In this document: one piece after another, positions 23,570 through 32,013 of the stretch
Layout of the letters: the number at the start of each line of letters is the position of its first letter
Position numbering within the stretch: the stretch's first letter is position 1
Source: an uncultured cyanobacterium
Lineage (GTDB): Bacteria; Cyanobacteriota; Cyanobacteriia; Cyanobacteriales; FACHB-T130
Direction: 5' to 3'
NCBI GenBank assembly: GCA_936920195.1
Contig: CAKZHE010000026.1
Span: forward strand, 1 to 40,755
DNA: 40,755 nucleotides
The notes under the pieces: generated by a model
What the model was told of the DNA's origin: nothing
The model's database searches: none
The model's input: the letters and a program-made list of their open reading frames with translations, nothing else
Program-made: the position numbers and the translations under genes

Positions 23570-24832
23570 ATGAATATTTTAATGCTCTCTTCAACTTTTC
23601 CCTACCCCCCCAGTCGCGGGGGAACCGAAATTCGTACTTTTAATTTGCTGAAATATTTGCACCAGCACCACGCCGTCACCTTAGTTACTCAAAGTTATGG
23701 GGGGATATCGGAGCGGGAAATTACCGAATTGCGCCAATGGACAAAGGAATTAATGATTTTTCCCCTGCCACCAGATCCTAAAATCCAGGGAGGCATCGGC
23801 GGTGGGTTGAGAAAAATACAACGATTTATTCAGTCCATAATTCAAGTTACACCGCCCAATGTGCAGCATCGCTATTCCTTGGAAATTCAAGAGCTAGTGG
23901 ATAACTTTGTGGCGACTGGCAAGTACGATGTCATTACCTGCGAACATAGTGTGAACGAGATTTATATTCGACCAGAATATCGTACCAAAGTGAAAACTAT
24001 AGTCAATGTTCACAGTTCCGTTTATGCTTGGACGCGCAATCATTTGGAAGCTGGAGCATCAACAAATATTTGGCGCGATCGCCTTTATTTGGGACTGCTC
24101 TATGCCTACGAAAAACGCTACTGTCAAAAGTTTACCAATATTGTCGCCACCACAGAAGATGACAGAAAGCAATTTTTGCAATTTCACCCCCCGGCAGAAA
24201 TTGCCGTGATTCCCAATGGGGTAGATTTAGATTTATTTCCCTACCGCGATCGCGACCCCAATGGACGAGAATTGATCTTTGTAGGGGCAATGGATGCTTC
24301 CCACAATATTGATGCTGCCAGCTTTTTTGCCTTAGAAGTGCTGCCTATCCTGCAAAAAAGTTATCCTGAAATGGTTTTTAAAATTGTCGGCGCTCGCCCC
24401 ACTCCAGCGGTACTGGCTCTGAATAACCACCCAGGAGTAATTGTGACTGGAGCCGTTGATTCGATGGTAGAGCAATTACACGCTGCCACTATTGCGGTAA
24501 TTCCCCTCAGAACCGGATTTGGCATTAAAAATAAAACCTTGGAAGCAATGGCAGCAGGAATCCCCGTCGTAGGTAGCGATCGCGGTTTGGAAGGTTTAGA
24601 AGTAGATGGGGAAAATACCCCCCTGAGAGCCTTGCGAGCCAATTCTGTCGCCGAATATGTCCAAGCCATTAGTAAATTATTAGTAGATGCCGAACTGCGA
24701 TCGCAACTCTCAAAAAATGCCCGGATTCATATTGAAACTACCTACACTTGGTCAAATGCTGGCAGACAGTACGAGCAAATTCTAGGCTGTTTCGACATTC
24801 CGTCAGGATTTACTCAATCACTCCACATATAG
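23570..24832 (+). CDS. Glycosyltransferase family 4
   Basis: ATG at 23570 gives the canonical opening MNILMLSSTFPYPPSRGGTE; the upstream ATG at 23528 would add 14 unrelated residues. The C-terminal Rossmann half has VIPNGVDLDLFP, LIFVGAMDASHNIDAASFF, VIPLRTGFGIKNKTLEAMAAG and PVVGSDRGLEGL, with the nucleotide-sugar-binding glutamates of GT-B enzymes. About 420 residues is standard. It likely adds a sugar to a cell-surface glycan or lipid. No sugar-pathway operon surrounds it. Divergent from the helicase. Confidence 0.9.
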   Translation: MNILMLSSTFPYPPSRGGTEIRTFNLLKYLHQHHAVTLVTQSYGGISEREITELRQWTKELMIFPLPPDPKIQGGIGGGLRKIQRFIQSIIQVTPPNVQHRYSLEIQELVDNFVATGKYDVITCEHSVNEIYIRPEYRTKVKTIVNVHSSVYAWTRNHLEAGASTNIWRDRLYLGLLYAYEKRYCQKFTNIVATTEDDRKQFLQFHPPAEIAVIPNGVDLDLFPYRDRDPNGRELIFVGAMDASHNIDAASFFALEVLPILQKSYPEMVFKIVGARPTPAVLALNNHPGVIVTGAVDSMVEQLHAATIAVIPLRTGFGIKNKTLEAMAAGIPVVGSDRGLEGLEVDGENTPLRALRANSVAEYVQAISKLLVDAELRSQLSKNARIHIETTYTWSNAGRQYEQILGCFDIPSGFTQSLHI

Positions 24833-24835
24833 CGT

Positions 24836-24872
24836 TGATGGTGCGTTACGCTGCGCTAACACACCCTACTGA
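24836..24872. repeat. Short dispersed repeat GGTGCGTTACGCTGCGCTAA
   Basis: GGTGCGTTACGCTGCGCTAA followed by CACACCCTAC lies just after the glycosyltransferase stop. GTGCGTTA/TAACACAC and GCGTTACGCTGCGC carry partial inverted symmetry. It resembles a repeat commonly dispersed in cyanobacterial intergenic DNA; only one copy is in the window. Confidence 0.5.
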
Positions 24873-24891
24873 TAGATATCCTAGCAGTAAC

Positions 24892-25425
24892 TTAAAATCC
24901 AAAGCTGGCATCGCTAACGACTATTTGACCATCAAAGGCATAGAAAGTAATCCGGTGGATATTGGGGATGCGGACAATCATCTGATAATTGGGTAGAATC
25001 GAGGAATCTGACCCAGCTAAATTGGCTCCCGGCATTTCAGTCCGTTCTAGAAGTTTATCATCGCGGTCGTAGGCAGAAAGAATTGACCGCTGGGAACTGA
25101 TGATATAGCCGCTAAAAAATGTGGCAGGATAGAGGAAGATGGCTTCTAGGAAACCGCTTTTGGGTGCGCCCATGAGGACAGTGTTGCCAGTCCGGGCAGG
25201 AAAGGCAGGATTGGAAGGTTGAAGAGCGATCGCATTTTTAAACGTAATCCCTAAATCTTGAAACTGGCGCTCTACGACTTCAAAACATCTCAAATCTTCC
25301 AAATTGAGTTGAATAGCAGGTTTTGCCCCAGGGGAATTGGGCAAAGGAGAAGCAAAGTCTGCCACTGTCTGGGTTGCTTCAACCTCTCTAATACCATCAG
25401 CCGAAAGACTGCATTGGTGGGACAT
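24892..25425 (-). CDS. Conserved-looking hypothetical protein, beta-rich
   Basis: ATG at 25425 (MSHQCSLSADGIREVEATQT) is favoured over the start at 25482 by an AAGGA just upstream and because the extra N-terminus is basic and low complexity. The 177-residue protein has no signal peptide. The segment PARTGNTVLMGAPKSGFLEA, then SAYDRDDKLLE and IHRITFYAFDGQIVVSDASF, suggests a beta-sandwich of the kind used in carbohydrate-binding or lectin-like domains. No named family recognised. Convergent with the glycosyltransferase. Confidence 0.6.
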   Translation of the reverse strand: MSHQCSLSADGIREVEATQTVADFASPLPNSPGAKPAIQLNLEDLRCFEVVERQFQDLGITFKNAIALQPSNPAFPARTGNTVLMGAPKSGFLEAIFLYPATFFSGYIISSQRSILSAYDRDDKLLERTEMPGANLAGSDSSILPNYQMIVRIPNIHRITFYAFDGQIVVSDASFGF

Positions 25426-25510
25426 GATCCTTTTTCCCCGCTCGTTGTAGCTTGATTGCCGTCGCTTGCTTTGCACCTGCACTGGTTAAACTCCCCTAGA
25501 ACTAAATCTT

Positions 25511-25770
25511 TTGGCCTCGGACAACTACCTCATCGCGGATAAACCCCTAGTAATTTACCCCAGACAACCAGTTTATTTGGATTTCAGCCTTTTTCGAGCC
25601 GTAGGTATTCTACTCTCCAATTTTCTGGGCGATAATTCCGCATCGGCTGAAAAACGCACCCTAGCAGATGGCTATCTCTAGGTTTTAGGACTGGTTAAAT
25701 CTCCACAAGGTTTTGGTTTGGTCTTCCTGGGGATTATTCGCTATGGGGGGTTAAACCCCTCGTCTTGAAT
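25511..25770 (+). pseudogene. Possible decayed ORF with one in-frame stop
   Basis: From TTG at 25511 the frame reads MASDNYLIADKPLVIYPRQP then VYLDFSLFRAVGILLSNFLG and stops at TAG 25679-25681, then continues open as VLGLVKSPQGFGLVFLGIIR to TGA near 25770. The continuity across one stop suggests decay. There is no known family. The stretch 25483-26000 holds nothing else I can support. Confidence 0.3.
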
Positions 25771-26000
25771 TATCGCCGATTTTTTCGTTTTTAGCGTCGG
25801 TAGTAAATCCCCGTTAGACTAAGTACGCCACTCAGGGGGTTTTCTGAATCAGCTTACCGAGATTGTCAGATAAAATCCCTATATTGCCGCCAATACGCGA
25901 TCGCTTTCTGGATTCACAGATGCGATAGAGTAGATATATTCTCCACCCTCGCCTTAACCAGAGGTAACAATGCAAATCATCTGGAGCCAGGTTATTTCTA

Positions 26001-27050
26001 ATGCGTAGTGCTGCTAATATCCAACTGCTCCTGATTATTGGTCTAATTTGCCCGCTGATTGCCCTCAATGTCTGGATTCTGTATCAGGCAGTTAAATATT
26101 TTGAACATCTAATTACCATCCTGACTGTGGCAGGAATTTTGGCCTTTTTATTGAATTACTTTGTGCGCTTTTTGGAACGCTTACGCCTCCAACGCACTCA
26201 ATCAGTAATTATTGTAGTTCTGCTGACTTTGGCGCTATTGGGAATTTTGGGAGTCACCTTAGTCCCGATTCTGCTCAATCAGTTAGAACAATTGTTAAGT
26301 AATATCCCCGATTGGTTTAAAAGCAGCAATTACCACCTAGAACAACTAGATATCCTGGCAAAAAATCGCGGCTTACCTTTAGATTTGCGGGGATTTAGCT
26401 ACCGGATTAGCGTCCAGATCGAAAGTCAAGTACAAACCTTTGCTAGTCAAGTATTGGGCGTGGCATTGGGGACAGTTTCCGGCTTAATTGATTTTATCTT
26501 TATCCTGGTACTATCTTTTTATATGCTGCTCTATGGCGATCGCCTTTGGGAAAGCATCCTTAATTTACTGCCACCCCAATTGGGCAAACAAATCGGCGGC
26601 TCTTTGCAAAGAAATTTTGAAAACTTCTTTCTCAGTCAGTTAATCCTAGGATTATTCATGGTAATTACCCTGACTCCCCTCTTTTTAGTGCTGCAAGTAC
26701 CCTTTGCCTTTTTGTTTGCCTTGCTGATTGGCACTGGACAATTAGTTCCCATTATTGGGGCAACTTTAGGGATTGGCTTAGTGGCAGTTTTGGTAATGCT
26801 CAAAGATTTTGGCTTGGGTTTGCAAGTGGCGATCGCTGCCACGATCATGCAGCAAATCAAAGATAACATCTTAGCTCCCAAATTAATGGGCGATTTTACT
26901 GGTTTAAATCCAGTGTGGATTTTTATCTCTTTATTGGTAGGAGGGCAAGTAGCGGGATTTTTGGGCGTAATCGTTGCCATCCCCATTGCCGCCACCCTCA
27001 AGGATACGATTGATATTATCCTGATTGAGAGCCAACCCCCGGCAAGTTAA
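26001..27050 (+). CDS. AI-2E family (UPF0118/PerM) membrane transporter
   Basis: The 349-residue protein is strongly hydrophobic with about eight membrane segments: two N-terminal helices (ANIQLLLIIGLICPLIALNV; IAFLLNYFV-type), one at about residues 70-92, a soluble domain with LLSNIPDWFKS, then helices including SGLIDFIFILVLSFYMLLYG and the family stretch GTGQLVPIIGATLGIG and QQIKDNILAPKLMGDFTGLNP. Members export small molecules or ions (AI-2, Na+) or have unknown substrates. Substrate cannot be named here. Upstream of scpA by 62 bases on the same strand. Confidence 0.9.
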   Translation: MRSAANIQLLLIIGLICPLIALNVWILYQAVKYFEHLITILTVAGILAFLLNYFVRFLERLRLQRTQSVIIVVLLTLALLGILGVTLVPILLNQLEQLLSNIPDWFKSSNYHLEQLDILAKNRGLPLDLRGFSYRISVQIESQVQTFASQVLGVALGTVSGLIDFIFILVLSFYMLLYGDRLWESILNLLPPQLGKQIGGSLQRNFENFFLSQLILGLFMVITLTPLFLVLQVPFAFLFALLIGTGQLVPIIGATLGIGLVAVLVMLKDFGLGLQVAIAATIMQQIKDNILAPKLMGDFTGLNPVWIFISLLVGGQVAGFLGVIVAIPIAATLKDTIDIILIESQPPAS

Positions 27051-27112
27051 ATAGAACTTATTTTGGCGATGTACTCAAAGAGTCAGCGTAGGTAGTTCAC
27101 TACTTCCCCATT

Positions 27113-28015
27113 ATGCAGGATGCGATCGCCGTCTTAATTGACCTCGCCCAAAGAGGAGAAATTGACCCTTGGGATGTCCAGGTAATTGAGGTGATTGACC
27201 GTTACCTGAGCAAGTTACCCCTGGATAGCAATAATGAGATCTCAGGGGATACGGATCTGTCAGAATCTGGACAGGCTTTTTTGTGGGCTTCCATGCTGGT
27301 ACTGTTGAAAGCCGATACTCTCCAGCAAGAGGCAGAAGAAGATCCGGAGTTAATCGATGAAGGGGAATTTGAGCCGGGAGGAGAAGCGCGGTTGCCCCTA
27401 CACCTAGAACGCCACCTGCGCCGCCGTCCCGCCGCTTTGCCCCTGAAAAGGCGACCAGTCACCCTCCAAGAGTTAATTGACCAACTGCAACAAATAGCAG
27501 CCCAGGTAGCGGCGCAAACCCCCAGCTATCGCCAAAAACACCCCCGCGCTACCCGCGCCCAAACGGTGAAAGCGATCGCCCAATTAGCGCACCAAGAAAA
27601 TTTGACCGAAATGGCAACAGAATTGGACTTATTTTTGCAAAAACGCTGGCAAAATCAATTATTGAGCCAAGAATCTCTGAATTTGGAAGAATTGATTAGT
27701 TTGTGGAAATCAAAGTCAATTTCTAGCGAAGCTAATGGTAGTATCAACCAGGAAGAGAGCGATTGGGCAAAGCCCAGCGCTAAGAGCGATCGCACTAGCG
27801 GAAACGCCGAGCTTCGCGCTGCCATTCACGATAAAGTAGGGATTTTTTGGGCGCTGCTACTGCTATCTGCCCAGTCTAAGGTAGAGTTAACCCAAGAGGA
27901 ATTTTACCAGGATATTCAGATCCGTGCTTTCGTTCAAGAAAACAACGGCAATTCCTCTCAAAAGAGGGAACAGGGAACAGGGAACAGGGAACAGGGAACA
28001 GGGAATAGGGAATAG
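27113..28015 (+). CDS. scpA: Segregation and condensation protein A (kleisin)
   Basis: The N-terminus AIAVLIDLAQRGEIDPWDVQ, followed by VIEVIDRYLSKL and FLWASMLVLLKADTL, is the ScpA kleisin N-terminal signature that bridges SMC. The C-terminal winged-helix part is KVGIFWALLLLSAQSKVELT followed by EEFYQDIQI. ScpA, ScpB and SMC compact the chromosome. Two oddities: a palindromic insert around residues 217-235 (WAKPSAKSDRTSGNAELR) and a C-terminal tail of heptapeptide repeats REQGTGN made from the STRR array, whose GGGAATAG unit supplies the stop codon. Confidence 0.9.
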   Translation: MQDAIAVLIDLAQRGEIDPWDVQVIEVIDRYLSKLPLDSNNEISGDTDLSESGQAFLWASMLVLLKADTLQQEAEEDPELIDEGEFEPGGEARLPLHLERHLRRRPAALPLKRRPVTLQELIDQLQQIAAQVAAQTPSYRQKHPRATRAQTVKAIAQLAHQENLTEMATELDLFLQKRWQNQLLSQESLNLEELISLWKSKSISSEANGSINQEESDWAKPSAKSDRTSGNAELRAAIHDKVGIFWALLLLSAQSKVELTQEEFYQDIQIRAFVQENNGNSSQKREQGTGNREQGTGNRE

Positions 28016-28017
28016 GG
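27964..28017. repeat. STRR heptamer array inside the scpA 3' end
   Basis: Seven GGGAACA/GGGAATA heptamers in tandem. Because three heptamers make seven codons, they encode the peptide REQGTGN repeated about twice, and TAG in GGGAATAGGG ends the gene. Same unit as the array upstream of the DUF1636 gene. Confidence 0.95.
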
Positions 28018-28208
28018 AGAGTTGCGCCTTGCCTTTTCTCGATGCCATCTCCCAAACAGAAACTCTCTATTTTTCTGTGTTTTACTGGTCAACTTCACTG
28101 TTGCCCGTTGTCTCTTCCCTCTCCTGAAGGAAGTTGAGTTAACTGCACTACCGCCCGGAAAAACTCTTAAATGACCAAGTGGCTTAGGATTGAGGAAAAA
28201 GATAATTC

Positions 28209-29375
28209 ATGAAAGCCATGATTTTGGCAGCTGGTAAAGGAACTCGCGTTCGTCCTATCACCTTTACCATTCCTAAACCGATGATCCCCATCCTGCAAAA
28301 ACCAGTGATGGAATTTTTATTAGAACTGCTACGCCAGCATGGTTTTGACCAGATTATGGTCAATGTCAGTCACCTGGCGAAAGAAATTGAAGACTACTTT
28401 CGCGATGGTCAGCGCTTTGGAGTGCAGATAGCCTATTCTTTTGAAGGCCGGATTGAAGAAAATGGCGAGTTAGTCGGCGCAGCAGTAGGTTCCGCTGGCG
28501 GGATGAAGAAAATTCAAGATTATCACGCCTTTTTTGACGATACTTTTGTGGTATTATGCGGCGATGCGCTGATTGATTTGGACTTGAGCGCAGCGGTAAA
28601 ATGGCACAGGGAAAAAGGGGCGATCGCTACAGTGGTGATGAAGTCTGTCCCCAAAGAAGAAGTTTCGAGCTATGGCGTAGTGGTGACGGACGAAACAGGT
28701 AGGATCAAAGCCTTCCAAGAAAAGCCAGCGGTGGAAGAGGCGCTGAGTACCAATATCAATACAGGGATTTATATTTTTGAGCCAGAAATCCTCGATTATA
28801 TCCCTTCTAATCAGGAATACGATATCGGCGGTCAACTATTTCCGAAGTTGGTGGAAATGAACGCCCCTTTCTATGGGATTGCGATGGATTTTGAATGGGT
28901 AGATATTGGCAAAGTGCCTGATTATTGGCAAGCAATCCGGGGGGTATTATCGGGACAGATTAAGAATGTTTCTATTCCCGGTCAGGAAGTGCATCCCGGT
29001 ATCTATACGGGGCTGAATGTGGCAGTAAACTGGGATAAAGTGGATATCACGGGACCCGTTTACATTGGCGGGATGACCCGGATTGAAGATGGCGCTAAAA
29101 TTGTTGGGCCAACGATGATTGGGCCAAACTGCTGGATTTGTAGTGGAGCCAAGGTGGAAAATAGTGTCATTTTTGAATACTCCCGCCTTGGTCCCGGTGT
29201 CCGATTAGTCGATAAATTAGTCTTTGGACGCTATTGCGTCGATAAGACTGGAGCCGCCATTGATGTCCAAGCAGCCGACTTGGGTTGGTTAATTACGGAT
29301 GTACGGCAGGTGTTGCCCAATCATCCGATCCCGGCACAGGAGGCGATCGCAGGTATTTTAGGCCATGATGATTAA
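28209..29375 (+). CDS. Sugar-1-phosphate nucleotidyltransferase (NDP-sugar synthase)
   Basis: The 388-residue protein starts MKAMILAAGKGTRVRPITFT followed by PKPMIPILQKPVMEF, the nucleotide-binding signature. VLCGDALIDLDL carries the metal-binding D, and IFEPEILDYIP and FYGIAMDFEWVDIGKVPDYW are further landmarks. Residues about 265-360 form left-handed beta-helix hexapeptides (GPVYIGGMTRIEDGAKIVGP). Length and layout fit a mannose-1-phosphate guanylyltransferase or glucose-1-phosphate thymidylyl/uridylyl-type enzyme; the sugar is not decided. A purine-rich GAGGAAAAAGATAATTC precedes the ATG. Confidence 0.9.
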   Translation: MKAMILAAGKGTRVRPITFTIPKPMIPILQKPVMEFLLELLRQHGFDQIMVNVSHLAKEIEDYFRDGQRFGVQIAYSFEGRIEENGELVGAAVGSAGGMKKIQDYHAFFDDTFVVLCGDALIDLDLSAAVKWHREKGAIATVVMKSVPKEEVSSYGVVVTDETGRIKAFQEKPAVEEALSTNINTGIYIFEPEILDYIPSNQEYDIGGQLFPKLVEMNAPFYGIAMDFEWVDIGKVPDYWQAIRGVLSGQIKNVSIPGQEVHPGIYTGLNVAVNWDKVDITGPVYIGGMTRIEDGAKIVGPTMIGPNCWICSGAKVENSVIFEYSRLGPGVRLVDKLVFGRYCVDKTGAAIDVQAADLGWLITDVRQVLPNHPIPAQEAIAGILGHDD

Positions 29376-29390
29376 TTTGACCATTTTTTG

Positions 29391-29504
29391 AATTCAAAAT
29401 TCAAAATTCAAAATTCAAAAAATAAAAAGCTGCGAAGCAATCCTTGGTTTAAACCTCCAGGCATAGGGTATTAATTTTGAATTGATAATTTTGAATTTTG
29501 AATT
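29391..29504. repeat. AT-rich inverted repeat of TTCAAAA units
   Basis: Left arm 29391-29420 is tandem AATTCAAAATTCAAAATTC; right arm 29471-29504 is AATTTTGAATTGATAATTTT followed by GAATTTTGAATT. The arms are roughly inverse complements with a loop of about 50 bases, and each is itself made of a 7-base unit. It fills the gap between the nucleotidyltransferase and the pilC-like gene and ends 3 bases before that ATG. Confidence 0.85.
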
Positions 29505-29507
29505 ATT

Positions 29508-30440
29508 ATGACACTCAAAGAAAAAGCGCGATTTTTTTACCAGTTGGCGGCTTTACTCAACTCTGGCATGGCTTTAGCCCCCAGTCTAAATTTGGCAGCG
29601 GGGGATTCTAGTGCCGGAGTCAAAAAGTATTGGCAGCAAGTGAGCGAGAAAGTGGCGGCGGGGGAAAGTTTGGCAGCGGCACTAGATCGGCGCTATTTTG
29701 ATGGTGGCACTTTAGGGTTATTGCGGCTGGCAGAATATAGTGGCTTTCTTCCCGCTGCTTGTCAGCAACTATTTGTGGCAACGGAAACTCAACAACGCCA
29801 CCAGCAGCTTTATCGGGGAATTGAACTGGCAGCGATCGCCACTCTCTGGAGTTTGCTGCTAGTATTGGTAGCAATTTTTAAACTGGAAACCCAAGCTTTT
29901 ATGAGGCCAATTTTTTGGCTGTATGCCGTGGGGTTAGGTGTCAGTTTGTGGGGGTTAAGTCGGCTGGCAGAGCGCTATTGGTTTTTGGGATGGGGAAAGG
30001 CAATTGCAGTGATTCCAGGGGTAGCCAAGGCCATGGAAGCGCGATCGCTGCTTTATTTAACAGATATGGCTTTACCCTTAAGTTGTGGCATCCCCATTTT
30101 AACCGCTTTGGATCTCACTCGCCAACACATTCCCGATCCTGAAATGACTGCCAAATTAGCTCGCGCTTCTCGCCAACTCCGCGCCGGCAAAACCCTTAGT
30201 CAAAGCTTAGAAAATCAATTACCTGCCCTCGCCCTGCAAATGATTCGGATGGGAGAAGAGACAGGACACCTAGATCGAGGCATTCAGCAGATTGCTACCT
30301 ATTATGAGGGAGAATTAGAGCGATCGCTCCAACAATTCCGAGCAATTTTACGCCCAATTAGTTTGCTGGCAATGGGGAGTGTAGTTGCCGTTGCCGGGAT
30401 TTGGTTGATCAAATTATTGCAGAATTCTTTACCCAGTTAA
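29508..30440 (+). CDS. GspF/PilC-type inner-membrane protein (type IV pilus/T2S platform)
   Basis: The protein is 310 residues with two GspF-type helical domains: KARFFYQLAALLNSGMALAP at the start and the second copy ARSLLYLTDMALPLSCGIPI followed by LTALDLTRQ and MIRMGEETGHLDRGIQQIAT. Membrane helices lie at about 110-130, 138-155 and 285-305. Standard PilC/GspF is about 400 residues; this shorter form lacks the N-terminal about 60-90 residues. No pilB/pilT or pilin gene is adjacent. It may be a diverged platform protein. Confidence 0.8.
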   Translation: MTLKEKARFFYQLAALLNSGMALAPSLNLAAGDSSAGVKKYWQQVSEKVAAGESLAAALDRRYFDGGTLGLLRLAEYSGFLPAACQQLFVATETQQRHQQLYRGIELAAIATLWSLLLVLVAIFKLETQAFMRPIFWLYAVGLGVSLWGLSRLAERYWFLGWGKAIAVIPGVAKAMEARSLLYLTDMALPLSCGIPILTALDLTRQHIPDPEMTAKLARASRQLRAGKTLSQSLENQLPALALQMIRMGEETGHLDRGIQQIATYYEGELERSLQQFRAILRPISLLAMGSVVAVAGIWLIKLLQNSLPS

Positions 30441-30490
30441 TTAACTAGGCTATACCGTCCAATTGCATTTACAAAAAGAGGCAAATGATT

Positions 30491-30742
30491 ATGCAAATCA
30501 CTTTGGAAATTCCAGACGATATTGCTCAAAATACTGTTTTAGGTGAATCAGACTGGCTGCGAGAAATTGCGATCGCTTTATTTCAAAAAGAACTGATTAC
30601 TCTAGGTCGTGGTAGTAGAATCGCTCAAATGTCGCAAATTGAATTTCAGCAACTTCTGGCTAGTCGCGGGATTTGCGTTCACTATGATGTGGAAGACTTT
30701 GAACAAGACATTCAGCATTTACGGGATCGAGGCTGGTTATGA
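30491..30742 (+). CDS. UPF0175 family antitoxin
   Basis: ATG 30491 is chosen because AAAGAGG at 30475-30481 sits 9 bases before it but only 3 before the ATG at 30485. The 83-residue protein begins MQITLEIPDDIAQNTVLG and continues LREIAIALFQKELITLGRGS, IAQMSQIEFQQLLASRGI and HYDVEDFEQDIQHL, the UPF0175 pattern with an N-terminal ribbon and helix-turn-helix-like centre. Its stop overlaps the next ATG by 4 bases. It is the antitoxin partner of the DUF3368 PIN protein. Confidence 0.85.
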   Translation: MQITLEIPDDIAQNTVLGESDWLREIAIALFQKELITLGRGSRIAQMSQIEFQQLLASRGICVHYDVEDFEQDIQHLRDRGWL

Positions 30743-31227
30743 TTGTCGTGAGCGACACCTCACCTTTATGCAATTTGGTATTAGTGAATCATCTTTGGCT
30801 GCTACGGGAGATTTACGATATCGTTATAATTCCTGTTGTTGTAGCCGAAGAACTTAGGGCGGCTAGTAATGTTGAAATTCAAAATATTTGCACTCTGGAA
30901 TGGATACAAATGCGATCGCTTGCTAACCCAAGTTTTGCGGACAGACTTTACAGCGAACGTGGACTTGATTTAGGGGAAGCTCATGCTATTGCTTTAGCGA
31001 TTGAGCTAAAAGCCGATGACTTACTAATTGATGAGCGAATAGGAAGAAGAGAAGCTTTACAACTTGGATTATCAGTTATTGGGATATTGGGTATTCTTAT
31101 CACAGCTAAACAAAGAGGTTTGATTCCCATCGTAAAACCTGTAATGAATGCTCTTATAGAGAACGCTGGATTTCGAGTCAGTATCGAGTTGTACGATCGA
31201 GTTATTGCCCTATCTAATGAAAAATAA
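30739..31227 (+). CDS. DUF3368 PIN-like toxin
   Basis: The 162-residue protein begins MIVVSDTSPLCNLVLVNHLW, placing the first PIN aspartate in SDTSPL, then VVVAEEL (glutamate), GLDLGEAHAIALAIELKADD (E and D) and LLIDERIGRREALQLGL (D). These are the acidic residues of the PIN ribonuclease fold, so it is probably an RNase. Overlap with the UPF0175 antitoxin and conserved order make a type II toxin-antitoxin module. Good codon/charge continuity, no truncation. Confidence 0.85.
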   Translation: MIVVSDTSPLCNLVLVNHLWLLREIYDIVIIPVVVAEELRAASNVEIQNICTLEWIQMRSLANPSFADRLYSERGLDLGEAHAIALAIELKADDLLIDERIGRREALQLGLSVIGILGILITAKQRGLIPIVKPVMNALIENAGFRVSIELYDRVIALSNEK

Positions 31228-31244
31228 AAGAGCGATCGCTCTTT
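31227..31244 (+). terminator. HIP1-centred palindrome after the TA operon, terminator-like
   Basis: AAAGAGCGATCGCTCTTT is an 18-bp perfect palindrome with a HIP1 octamer in the centre and TATATTTT follows. It begins at the toxin stop codon. A second GCGATCGC follows 12 bases later, and GCGATCGC occurs again at 31278. The lack of a loop makes it a cruciform-type rather than a standard terminator. Confidence 0.4.
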
Positions 31245-31357
31245 ATATTTTAAGCGATCGCGTTAGAAAAGGAAATGCGATCGCTCTTGGTTTTGCTACA
31301 GGCGATCTAATTTAGCTTTATTGAGTTACAAATATTTAGGGCTTGCTGATACACTTT

Positions 31358-31795
31358 TTATGGCATACCATCTGTACACCATGATTGATTTCCTACATTG
31401 GCACAAGCCTTCGTACCTGTTTCTTTTTGCCACATATTACCATAGTAAGTGCCATTTTTACTAGGTGAATAAACGGTAAGTTTTTTACCATCCCTGTTTT
31501 GAAGCCAAATACTTGAGTCGTTAGCTTTTAATCTTCCTGCTTTAGTCCAAACAGCTTGGCATTTAAGGGAATATCTTAATTCTATCACAATAGTTTGCGA
31601 ACCCCAGTCGAAGTAAGAGCCTGTTGTTTGTGTGAATGTATAAGCATCTTCGTTGCATCCTGTTGTCTTCGGATCGCCACCATTACATCTATTCCCACTA
31701 CATGGTTGTGCGCCTTCTGATCCAGATGCAAATAATATAGGAGCAGAACAAAACAATGTTATCAGACTGACAGTCAAGATTTTCTTTAACTGCAT
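31358..31795 (-). CDS. Secreted DUF2690 domain protein
   Basis: The 145-residue protein has a signal peptide (MQLKKILTVSLITLFCSAPI, through FASG). The mature part begins with cysteines PCSGNRCNGGDPKTTGC, followed by WGSQTIVIELRYSLKCQAVW and later GTKACANVGNQSWC. This is the pattern of DUF2690 exported proteins, with six cysteines likely in three disulfides. Its role is unknown. It faces the TA operon across an about 130-base gap. Confidence 0.8.
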   Translation of the reverse strand: MQLKKILTVSLITLFCSAPILFASGSEGAQPCSGNRCNGGDPKTTGCNEDAYTFTQTTGSYFDWGSQTIVIELRYSLKCQAVWTKAGRLKANDSSIWLQNRDGKKLTVYSPSKNGTYYGNMWQKETGTKACANVGNQSWCTDGMP

Positions 31796-32013
31796 AATTA
31801 TCCTTGTGACTTTTCATTCTCTAAGCAAGTAAACCTGCTTCTTCTTCAAGGATAGCAATTAACTTTTATTATGTTGCTCTTGAAAAATCTGGCAGCTATC
31901 GGGACTTTTTCAAGGAATAACTTGCTCAAAAGTGGGGAAATATTGGATAATATTGGAAAATACAGGCAAATGTTTGTTACAATACAACTGCCATTGAAAT
32001 CTATATCAAATAT

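Noticed and set aside
31227-31290. Cluster of HIP1 octamers as possible protein-binding array
   Set aside because: HIP1 is abundant all over this genome; the density here is not clearly exceptional.
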